A stretch of DNA of 64,000 bases from Umbilicaria muhlenbergii (lineage: Eukaryota > Ascomycota > Lecanoromycetes > Umbilicariales > Umbilicariaceae), in contig KK106981.1 of NCBI GenBank assembly GCA_000611775.1, positions 7,400,312-7,464,311 on the forward strand, given 5' to 3'. Of this stretch, positions 54,408 through 64,000 are shown one piece after another (position 1 is the first letter of the stretch; each line of letters opens with the position of its first letter). Under the pieces are notes generated by a model. The model worked only from the letters and a program-made list of their open reading frames with translations, did no database searches and was not told the origin of the DNA. Both the position numbers and the translations under genes were made by a program.

Positions 54408-55476
54408 TCACCACAAGTCTTCCATGCCAGCCATTACCTCCATCTCGTCATCGAAGTCATCTGTAACAGCTGCTTGCTTAACTGTCGCTGTTGCCTCTTG
54501 ATCTGTGTTCTTCGTAAGGTTTTGTACATCCTCGGCAAGCAAAGCATCCAGGTCATCCTCTGGTGGCTGATCTTCATTTTCATCATCGGAGAGGAACAAG
54601 TTTTCATCACCCGGTGCATCGTGCTGAACTCCTCTCCTATGTCCCTGTAATGATTGCGAATTCACTGCAACTGGTTCTTCGTGTCCGACCGAGCTCATGA
54701 AGCTTGACTGGACTGCTCCATCGGTCTTGAGACGTTCAGATGAGTCCCCATTTGACTTGGGGGGTTGCCGCTGCAGCTCCGGCTGTTGCTGCTTTGCAAC
54801 TTGCCCACTAACAGCTAAATCGTCGGCGAATCTGTCCTTTGGCTTCCCTTCATCAATCCATTCGCGTCTCATAGTCTGCATACGCTTGGTATGGCCGAGC
54901 TTCTCGATGATGGCAAGTCCATCCGCAAACTTAGCTCTTGGGTAAAGGTCGTCAAGCCAAAGCTGGTAAAAGCTCAGGAGACGCGCTACATCTGTGTACT
55001 GTTTGACCCCAATTCAGACAGTGGTACCATGCTCGCAGAATAGTGCATCTTACCTCGTGTCCCTTGCCTTTGAATTTTAGACGCTCTTTCGCAAGCCGCC
55101 GTAATTTTGGTATGCCTGCTTGAGAGAGTAACCTCCGAAACTTGTCAGTACAGAGTTCTCACAACGACCTTACAGATAATAAAAAACGAAGCACAACACA
55201 CCGAGGCTCATCCAGTTTGACCACAGGGCGCCTTTTCTTTGCGATCTTGATCTCTTCGTCTATGCCCAGGCCTATGCTATTTTCTTTTACGCCAGCTTTG
55301 GAAGATGATATCTGTTTAACAGGCACATCCATATTCGTATCAACGTCTCCAAAGACATCCCCAAGGTCGACATCGTAATCGAACAAATCATCTAGATCAT
55401 CGCGTGGAGGGGCAGCAGCGTTGCCAGGTCTTGCTGGCTGCGGCGCAGCGGCATGTTCCTGGAATGATGAACTCAT
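54408..55476 (-). CDS. CSM3: Replication fork protection subunit Csm3/Swi3 (Tipin)
   Basis: Csm3 pairs with Tof1 at the replisome to keep stalled forks stable and to relay checkpoint signals to the ATR-type kinase. Three exons join in phase: 55476-55202, 55132-55054 and 54998-54408, giving 314 residues. The Swi3 domain is clear: KRRPVVKLDEPRLLSQAGIP, RRLAKERLKFKGKGHEYTDV, ARLLSFYQLWLDDLYPRA, IEKLGHTKRMQTMRREWIDE. An acidic N-terminal DDLDDLFDYDVDLGD and a disordered acidic C-terminus (DENLFLSDDENEDQPPEDDL) follow family layout. The first intron's acceptor (TTTCGGAG) was set by phase and conservation. It is divergent from the next gene by 268 bp. Confidence 0.92.
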
Positions 55477-55744
55477 ACTCGCTATGATACCTTGGGCGGT
55501 AGAGAGACAGCAGGTGTTGTGGTTCGCAATTCGTGATGAACATAGCACCACTGCGGAAAGGTATCGCGTAGAGTGCTGGGGAGACGCGATGTTAAGACCA
55601 CTCCCGATTACTGCCGCCACAACCGTTTTAGGCGTTGGTAAATCAACACCTCGGCTATCCCCACTCCAGAACTTGACCTCACCTCATTCGAGTTCAAGGG
55701 CAGCCGGCTCGTCCCTACGATCAATTGGATTACGTTTGAGCGTC

Positions 55745-56516
55745 ATGACGGATCTACAGAGAGCTTACGTACCGGCGAAGAGACTGCCGACAGACTACCC
55801 TGTAAGTGGATGCCTTATATCTGTGCAACCATTGCTGACAGTTCAATAGCTCATTGACAGTGACCCGTCTGTATTTTGCGCATCTAGTGCACCGCTTCCG
55901 ACTAACAGACATACAGACATTTCAAAAGAGTTGTTAGATATGCGCGTCCCTCAGACTACGCTGCCGGAGCCGCCACCGCCGCATTTGGTCCCGGGTTAAT
56001 GCTGTTATGGGAGAGGATTGCCCCCTCATATGTCGGTCGAGGAGGCTTTGCTCCAATCATGCGCCTCACAAGCCTGATTGGGGCCGGGGCCGGGTTCATC
56101 TATTTCTACAACAGGTCTATCTGTGAGTGTTCTCCGTTCACCCTGTTGGGAAAGGTGGCGCTAATACAATCATGGGTAGTGCGGTTCTATGGCTTCGAGG
56201 AGAACAAGCGTGAGGTGGAGATGGATATGAGGGAGATGGTAGATAAGGTCAAGAATGGGGAGCCTCTGTATGGGACGACGACCATGACGCCGTACATGCA
56301 AGGGGTTGCTTCTCGGAATTCACGATATGCAGGTGTTTGGCTACACGTCATCCCTTGGTTCAACTTCGTCAACCATGAACAGGTGCGCAAGGTCCCTCAT
56401 TTGCATCGGTTCTCTCAATTCTCATGCTAACGGCATGCAAGCATGGTGTCGATACCGCGAAGTACTACCAACAAGCCGAAAGAGAGCTGGAAGCGGAGCG
56501 GACTGGAAGTGCGTAA
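55745..56516 (+). CDS. NADH:ubiquinone oxidoreductase 21-kDa-type subunit
   Basis: This is an accessory subunit of mitochondrial complex I found in fungi. Five exons join in phase: 55745-55801 (19 codons), 55850-55866 (17 nt), 55917-56122, 56180-56382 and 56442-56516, giving about 185 residues. MTDLQRAYVPAKRLPTDYPL and IDSDPHFKRVVRYARPSDYA make the conserved N-terminus, the latter only when the 17-nt exon is used. Two membrane segments follow (GAATAAFGPGLMLLWERIAP, LIGAGAGFIYFYNRS). The C-terminal part contains RFYGFEENKREVEMDMREMV and PWFNFVNHEQHGVDTAKYY. The exact 3' end is less sure: the last exon may splice again at GGAAGTGCG. Confidence 0.85.
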
Positions 56517-56794
56517 TCTGCCATCCTCGTTGCAGAAGACAATGGCTCGTGGCGTTCTGAGGGATACAGCTGGTGTACATAACATTTTCAGTCTTCGATT
56601 CGGAAGTAACGTTTTCAACAACCGCCTTTGCGCATTGCATGCCCCTGGTGGAACTCAAACGCCGTTCTTCACAAGACCGCGTCAAGGTTTGTAAAGCAGC
56701 CAATCTATGTTACTAAGGTGGCGTTACCACTCCTTTATACCAACCGGTATTGCATCCGATGTATCTGACTTCAAGGTTCTGGGGGACCTTCAAA

Positions 56795-57595
56795 TCAAGG
56801 TCCCGGTGCCCTCGCGGTACAAGGCAGGATCTCAGTCTTCAGCTCCCGAGTTTTCTTGCCTTTTGGTTCTGGAGCTACAGCATCTTCAGCAAATGAATAT
56901 CAGCACCTATCATATCCAAGATTCTATACCTTTATTGTTTTCCTGAACGTAGAAACGCCGGAGAAGCATAATTGCCTCCTCTCGAAATAGTCCACCATAA
57001 GCGGGATAGGGTGGATCTATGTTGCGGCTGTAGGCCCTTTAGCGATTGCAATCGAATCATTAGAAGGTCCAAATATACTCGGTGTGGATCGAGAGAACTC
57101 CGCCAGTGCCACCAAAATGGTCATTGCTGCATCCAAAGTAGACAGCCCGTATCTTGTATTGGCGCAAAGCCGCGGCGCACATGACGCATGGTTCCACAGT
57201 CACATAGAGATCGGTTTCTGCAAGGATAGAGGCAGGATGCTCTTGCAAGATCTTACATATGGCTTGGAATTCGGCATGTCTTGTGCCCTTGAAGTTCTTT
57301 TAGTCAATGGCTACCGTTCGGATGAATTTCATGGATTGGTATTAGATGATTCAACATTGGGCATATACGAACATTCAGTGACCTATTAGTATCGTTCATG
57401 CCACTTCCAATGATGCGGCCGTTGTGAACGAACACGCATCCCACTGGAGTCTCATCTGTGGCAAGTGCATTTTCTGCCTGAAGGGGTTAGTGAGTTGGGA
57501 TGCGGTAGGAAAACTGTTTCCCTTACCACAGCCAACGCCTCCCGCATGAATTGACGATGGTGACTTTCTGCTGAGAAGATGTCCTCGTCTACCAT
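56795..57595 (-). CDS. TAD2: tRNA-specific adenosine deaminase catalytic subunit
   Basis: Tad2 with Tad3 converts A34 to inosine in tRNA anticodons, an essential step for decoding. Five exons join in phase: 57595-57527, 57477-57373, 57287-57079, 57036-56930 and 56883-56795, giving 192 residues. The deaminase motifs are present: TRHAEFQAICKIL (zinc ligand His and catalytic Glu) and TVEPCVMCAAALRQ (two zinc-binding Cys). The C-terminal PAYGGLFREEAIMLLRRFYV and the tail KTRELKTEILP match fungal relatives. The introns of 42 and 46 nt near the 3' end are very short, and their sites were chosen by phase and conserved sequence. It starts 171 bp from the divergent ATR gene. Confidence 0.9.
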
Positions 57596-57766
57596 GGCTT
57601 GTACGCGAGTCCAGACCGTGTCGGCACTGTAGGCCGTAGCAGGGCTCGCAGGGTCACTCCGAAATCAGTGATTAAGCGAAATAGTTCATCGCGTCTCCAA
57701 AGACTCCCACACGTTTGCTGTCCGTACTATGCCACCTATACTCACAAGATGTGGACTTGAGGTGCC

Positions 57767-60700
57767 ATGGGCCCAAAGGCCGCGAGATCGGGCCATGCTC
57801 ATGGTACACTTGGTGGCTCCCAGCACATTGGCCCACCGCCTTCAACGTATGCGGCTCAAATCGTTGAGACACTTACCAAAGCAAAACAGCAACCGAAGCC
57901 AGATGAACGTGAACTATTTCAGCAGCTCCTCCGGGAAATCTTAGGTGCTGATGAAGCATCAGAGCCTCAAGCAGAAACAATTGAAACAGACATCAATGTT
58001 AACTACCGGCTTATCTACGTTGTTGTTAGGGCAGGTCTGGAAGTGCTCCTTCAAGAAGATCCCTTCCAGCAGCAAAGCGTGCTTTCAGAACAAGCTCTCA
58101 ATAGTCTTGCCGTCATACAGTTGACCATAGAAAGAAGTCCAGAGGTACTTTTCTTTATTCCGCCGGCACATGAGCCAGGCTTTGCACCTGGGGGCCCCTT
58201 GTTTTTGTGGCTTCTTCCCAAGCTTTTGAGCATCCTTGGCAATGATCGAGATGAAAAAGTGCAAGAGAAAACTACCGACCTCATCGGGGCAACACTGTCT
58301 GTTCAATCAAGGTCATCTACTCTTCGTGAACGCTTACATCCGGTCTTCAAATATGCGCAGGGCTGCGTCAAAGGTTGGTATTTCAGAGTTGAGTGGCATA
58401 TCCAACAGTTGTTGACATCCTTACAGATTTACTATTTTGCGTCGAGGCTTCAGTCCCTCGTTCTGCCCAAGGTTCTCCTCCATCCAGGTTAGCAGTGCCG
58501 ACACTTGAGACAGTATCTGATGTCTGTCCCGTAAACTTAAGGCCCGTTGATCTGCAACACAGCTCCGAAGTGCGCCTGAAAGACATTCCACATGTAATCG
58601 AGATCATGTTACTTCTTCTTGTGCTACTCTTGCCTCCATCCGCAACTCAGAATACTCGATCACGAAGAGGTGGCCTCAAACATTACGATCTGCCTTGGAC
58701 GATAGACTGTTTGATAACACTGTCGTCTATCACGAGCATTGATGGTTTACACATCGTAATGAGTCAACAACATACAAGGGCTTGCGTGCTTTATCTTAGA
58801 GCACTTCGCAAATGCCTTGCCTGTGCAGTTTCGCCCAAAAATGAAATGGTCAATCTTTATAAAGTGGCATCCATTCTCGCTCGTTCTCTAGGTTTCACGC
58901 TGCGTCCGGACTCGAGGAACATGGATCCTCTTATTGCCGATACGTTGTGCTGGTGTATCTCGGACCTGCTGTTCATCGGCCAGACCTCACAGGCAGTCTC
59001 GGATTGCCTAACCGAACACGTTATCCCAAGGCTTTCTGAGGCCTTGAGTAACCACAGTCAATTCCAGGGATATGTCAATGATCTCCAGGTGAATCGGTCA
59101 GGCAGCACTGTTTCTGCTGCCTTTGCTAATCCTCCGTATAGTATGCTATACTCCTTTCGCTGCGTCATTACGACGAAAGCGATAGTCCAAATTCCGGATC
59201 GCATCACCAAATCAAAAATTTGGCTTTCCAAAACAATGATCTCCAGCGTGCATTCCAGCGCTCAATGCATGTGGATAGGCCTGACATGGATAGAGTTGAC
59301 GCCGGCAGACCTAATAAACGACCGCGTCTTTCGGATCAGACATTGGCTGGTGTTAGAAACGATCTCGAATCAGAGTTGCTTGCGAAGTTATATAACTTGA
59401 TGGGCATGGAGAAAGGCGTAGATCTTGACAGCCCAAGTCATGGAGCACTGTTTGTGCACAATCTTCCAGAGTTATTGCAAACCGACTGACCCAGCCAGGG
59501 GACGCTTCGCAAGCATGACGGAAGAGGACCAATGTTCAGCGTTCGCCAGTATCGGTCTCTCAGCCTGTGCCGGTGCGCGAACTCTGTCGAACCCTTCGAA
59601 TACTAAGAGTCCGAGCTACCAGCGGCCAAGATGCTCTCTGTGTGATTCCATACAGCAAGACAAAGGTACATCCTCCATTTGGGAAGGAGACCAGTCGGAC
59701 GAGCTTTTTAAATTTTTCTCCAAGCTGCTGAAGACGCCTCAGCTGCAAAAATCAACTCGTCCTCGAATTTCTGCAATGGCGGCATTGAGAAGGCTTCTTT
59801 TTCATACGGCAAGCATCAGTCACCTAAGTCTATCGAAATCAACGTTTGGACAGTGGTGTATGCAAGCGTTGCATAGCTCTATCCGAGACTTGCGATTTGC
59901 TGCTGGGTTAGTTGTTGAGATAATAAGAGGGCCTGCGACTGGCTGACCATATCGTAGGCTGACACTGCCTGCCTTCTTGCGGAACGATGTTGACGTACAA
60001 ATCCTGCGGAACAATCGCATTCTAGCCCTTGATGGCCTACGTACCATGTCAGAGAAGAATGAACTCGTTCTACAGGAGTCTTGTATATTCGCTTGGGGAC
60101 AGATAGCACGGTATGTTATGTCAAACTGTTTAGCGAAGTCCCTGCTAAAACCTTGAGCCAAGCATCTCAAGTGATGAGGAGACCAACATCGTGCTGCTTC
60201 GCCTTGTTGAATACCTAGGTCACACTAACCCCTTAGTCAATGGGTTGGCGTACACTGAAGTCAGTATACTATCTTCGCCTGATCTATTAGCAAACCCTAA
60301 CAGAGTTCAGCTCCAAAAGCTTTCTGGTCATTCCTCGTTTGCCGCGATGCGGCTCTTCACACCTTTTTGGCGAACGATTGCAATCACTGTTGTCAAAGAT
60401 TTACAAACCCGCCCTCAAATTGCGCAGCAGCTGTCAGACTTGCTTGTTATGTCTGTTCCAGAGTTTCTTGTCTTGACGCAAACCTTTACAATACCATACC
60501 TTGTATTGACGAAGCGACGAGATATCCTGCAACGAATCGCCCAAGCCCGTGGTGGTGATTGCTCGTTATGGACGTTGTGTACAGACACCACGAACATGGC
60601 CGCGATCCTAGCATATCTTTTGCTTCAGCCATCGACAGATATAGAGAGCATGATCATTGCTCTGCTCACTGAGATCACACCAGAATTCAGCAATGTTGAT

Positions 60701-63700
60701 CTCGCGGAGCTGGCGAAGGCAGAGCCGATCACAATTGCCACTGAGCTTCTGAAAGCTGCTGCAGAAGACGATGAAGTAAAAAGACCAAAGGTTAGCTGAC
60801 ACTTGATTGTCTATTATTCCTGCAGCTGATCTCGCATTGTATAGGCACACCAGGCCATACAAACTCTAGCTAATCTCGGGCACCGCAAGACAGTACCCGC
60901 TAAAGGATTGGCTCGAAGGAACGATGTGCTTGGACCGTTCTTCCAGCAATGGATTCTTGGGATCATGGCTCATCTCTCTGACACTATCAACGATGTCAGA
61001 GGTCTGCAGCCAATGACGGAGCGAAAAAGGTGCATCGGGGCAATCCGAGAGATGGTACGAATTGCGAAAAGTCACGTCGGGAATGGTCTCCCACAGGTAT
61101 ATAAATTCCTTTAAGCGCAACTATCGCGAGCTGAACATGGCCATAGATTTGTGCTTGTCTGCAGTCAGCATTAGAGACCCCAGAGCTCTGTGATGGAGCC
61201 TTTGGCGCATGGATTGTCATGATGACCACTTTGGGGGAAGAGGACATAGAAGATCTTATAGACCCAACATTTGCAATCATTGCTCAGCATTGGGCCTCAT
61301 TCAATGCCGGAACACAAGAGCAAGCGTACAAAATGGTTAGTTACCTGTTGAAATCATTTGGGCCGCTGATTAGGCAAGTAGTCAACACAACACCGTCACT
61401 GGCCACGGTGCCGCTTATGGCTAAGTTTGAGGATGAATTGGGGAAGCTCAGGAGCCAGATGGACCTGAAACACCGATATGAAGCGTTCAGTGAACGGTGT
61501 AAGAACGAGAATATTACAGTGGTCATCCAAGCCCTTATCGAGCTGGAAGCCTTCCTAGTGGAACACGAGTCCTTCCTCCACGAAGTTGCAATCGGAGAAC
61601 AACCCGACCGTGTCGTCGCAATGCTCGCTCGATCAGTTCTCGATGCTTGCGTTCGTCTTAATAAAGCACGGGCAGGGGTAGCTGTAATGTGTGCCAGATG
61701 TTTGGGCTTGATTGGATGCTTGGATTCAAACAAGCTGGAGGCAGTCAGAGAAAACCGAGAGATAATTGTTCTTTCGAACTTCAACAAAGCAGAGGAGACT
61801 ATCGATTTTGTGATCTTCTTCCTCCAGGAGGTCTTGGTCAAGGCGTTCTTGTCAGCAACCAACACAAGAGCGCAAGGGTTCTTAGCATATGCTATGCAGG
61901 AACTTCTGCGTTGTTGCGACTTCGATACGTCGGTCACTCTGCGAACGCGCGATATACAATCTAATGCTAATTACCGGAGATGGGTGGCACTTCCTGAGTC
62001 TGTCAGAAACACATTGACGCCGTTCCTGACCTCTAGATATATCGTGACAATGGCGCCTGTTCAGGTAGAATGTATCTATCCTTTGCACAAGTCAAGTATG
62101 AGCCATGGCACTTGGCTCCGCTCGTTCGTTTATGATCTTCTCCAGAAGGGCTGTGGCGAGAACGCTAGGATAATATTTCCTGTCTGCAATCGCGTGGTCA
62201 GGACACAGGATATCGCAATCTCCGAGTTCTTGCTCCCTTTTGCTGCCTTGAATGTCATACTCGGTGGCATTCAACTCCAGAGAGAGGAGATCCAGTATGA
62301 GCTGCTTGCAGTGCTCAGTCAACCGCTGCCAGAGACGGGGGGGCCGGATAGGGAGAATATGATACTTTGCAGCCAGGTGAGTGGATATGTAGTTCAACTA
62401 GTGTTCTATTATGAATGCTGACGTTCCAACCCAAATAAGAGTGTCTTTCATACGCTAGATTATCTCACACGGTGGATGCAAGAGAAGAAAAAGGAGGTTG
62501 CCGCCTCGAAGAACAGCGCCGCCAAGGCTAGTATTGATGTTGACAACAGCATGCACTTAGACCAGATCAAGAGCGTAGAAGGAGTTTTGTCGATGATTCC
62601 TGCCGAGGTCATCTCGCGGCGCGCCGTTGAATGCAAATCTTATGCTCGTGCGCTGTTTCACTGGGAACAGTATATCCGACAGCAGAGGGAGAGCTCCAAA
62701 GATGCGGGCCAGAACAATCAATTTGAACCACTGTACGAACGCCTACAAGAAATATATACACAGATCGATGAACCCGACGGCATTGAAGGAATATCCGCTC
62801 ACCTTCACGTCCTCAACGTCGACCAACAGATTCTCGAACATCGCAAAGCGGGCAGGTGGACCGCCGCCCAGAGCTGGTACGAGCTGCTGCTAGCAGAAAA
62901 TCCAAACAACGCTGATGCACAGATTAATCTGCTCACTTGCCTCAAAGAGTCTGGCCAGTACGGTGCGTGTTATGAGTCTACAATATGAGGAATAATAGCT
63001 AAGTTTATTTAAGAGGTACTTTTGAATCATGTCGACGGAATGTCGCAGCCTCAAGCCAATCTTTCGATCGCATTACCTTTCGCCGCCGAAGCGGCCTGGG
63101 TGACTGGCAAGTGGGACAAACTTGCCAAATTCCTCTCACATGGTACAGATCTCGTTTCGGGAGACTTCAACGTTCGTATTGGTTCTGCAATGTTGGCCCT
63201 AAAGGAGGACGATCGTGCGCGCTTCACGGAGATTCTGCACGAATTGCGCCAAAGTACTGCTGGTAGTCTTACCGCAACTACCACCGCATCCCTCCAAGCG
63301 TGCCACGATGCAATGCTTAAATTTCATGTTCTCGCCGAAGTCGAAGCTATCAGCGGAGTGAGATCCATCCAGGAGAACGGTAGGCCAATGTCAATGGGAA
63401 CGCTAAATCAACGCTTGAGCGTACTGGGAGCTTTCCTTTCCGACAAGCAATATCTGCTAGGTATCAGGCGAGCAATGATGCAGTTATCTGGGTATGTCGT
63501 CCGTACTATTTTTCTACGAGATCTAACAGTTTTGAAAGTACTTTCTCGAAGACTGAGCTTGCCTCCGCGTGGCTCACAAGCGCCAGATTGGCACGTAAAG
63601 GGGACTTTACACATCAGGCTTTCAATGCTGTCCTCCATGCGACTCAGTTGGGTGATGACTCGGCCATGATTGAGCACTCCCGGCTCTTGTGGAGAGAAGG

Positions 63701-64000
63701 TCATCATCGTAAAGCAATTCAGAGTTTAGAAGGTGCTATTGCTGCCAACGCGTTTAGATCTCATGATTATATGCCTGCCGAAGGTTCTACTGCAACGCTA
63801 CACCAAGACAAACAGCAACAACAGAACCTTGTTACTGCGAGAGCACACTTGCTGTTGGCCAAATGGCTTGATAGAGCAGGACAAACTCAATCTGATGTTA
63901 TCATCGAGCGCTACCACAAGGCTACCGCAGATCACAACAGATGGGAAAAGGGTCATTACTATCTTGGAAAGCACTACAACAAGCTCCTCGAGTCGGAGAA
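57767..64000 (+). CDS. uvsB: ATR-type checkpoint kinase (Mec1/Rad3/UvsB), 5' part
   Basis: This is the PI3K-like kinase that senses RPA-coated single-stranded DNA at stalled forks. Eleven exons are seen: 57767-58373, 58427-59135, 59180-59436, 59495-59906, 59958-60110, 60163-60790, 60845-61096, 61165-62376, 62440-62962, 63014-63491 and 63539 onward. They stay in one phase and give about 1,897 codons before the window ends. The first ~690 residues are HEAT-like. The UME domain follows (ESCIFAWGQIAR, SSDEETNIVLLRLVEYLGHT, NPLVNGLAYTEV). The FAT domain begins about residue 1,410 (SVFHTLDYLTRWMQEKKKEV, LFHWEQYIRQQRE). The kinase domain must lie to the right. Junctions 59436/59495 and 59135/59180 are the least certain. 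Confidence 0.9.

Noticed and set aside
18374-58426. Reading straight through short introns instead of splicing (for example 58374-58426 in the ATR gene and 50828-50886 in SKI2)
   Set aside because: Read-through either hits a stop or breaks conserved sequence, while the chosen GT-AG introns restore phase and family motifs.

Overview
The window reads as nuclear DNA of a filamentous ascomycete (Pezizomycotina). Genes lie on both strands, most are split by short GT-AG introns (about 42-160 nt, usually near 55), and the gene set includes fungal forms such as ERG6, COX16, MZM1, MCP1, VNX1, SKI2 and an ATR/UvsB-type kinase. I cannot name the species; Dothideomycetes is only a guess. I joined exons by eye, using splice signals, reading phase and family similarity. 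Junctions are usually good to the base, but none has been tested against transcripts.

Layout. 1-4.7 kb is a repeat zone. A ~650-bp inverted-repeat element with a 9-bp target duplication has been split by a 2.3-kb Tc1/mariner element whose transposase is dead, and a 216-bp inverted-repeat unit follows. 5.3-16 kb holds TRM1, GCV2, ZUO1, MZM1 and DID2. 16-25 kb holds a coiled-coil protein, a C2H2 zinc-finger protein, MCP1, GatA/HER2 and a secreted metallophosphoesterase. 26-37 kb holds an F-box-like protein, PDB1, SLT11, ERG6 and RPT6. 37.5-41.3 kb is the vacuolar cation/H+ exchanger VNX1. 41.7-44.0 kb is a second nest of DNA transposons. 44.7-64 kb holds COX16, an Nmd5-type importin, SKI2, CSM3, a complex I 21-kDa-type subunit, TAD2 and the first ~1,900 codons of the ATR kinase gene, which runs off the right edge.

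The genes are mostly housekeeping, and I see no biosynthetic or defence cluster. Eight of the 23 protein genes act in mitochondria or probably do (GCV2, MZM1, MCP1, GatA, PDB1, COX16, the complex I subunit; TRM1 partly). Two replication-checkpoint genes, CSM3 and ATR, lie 2.3 kb apart. Several pairs are divergent with short shared promoters: ZUO1/MZM1, GatA/phosphoesterase, CSM3/complex I, TAD2/ATR.

The most interesting signals are not new genes. (1) Several genes switch within the coding strand from C-rich, C-ending codons to G-rich 3' ends. (2) Every in-frame stop in the dead transposon ORFs I read is TGA, never TAA or TAG, which does not fit classical CpA-type repeat-induced point mutation. 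(3) There are two independent nests in which one DNA transposon has landed in the terminal repeat of another.
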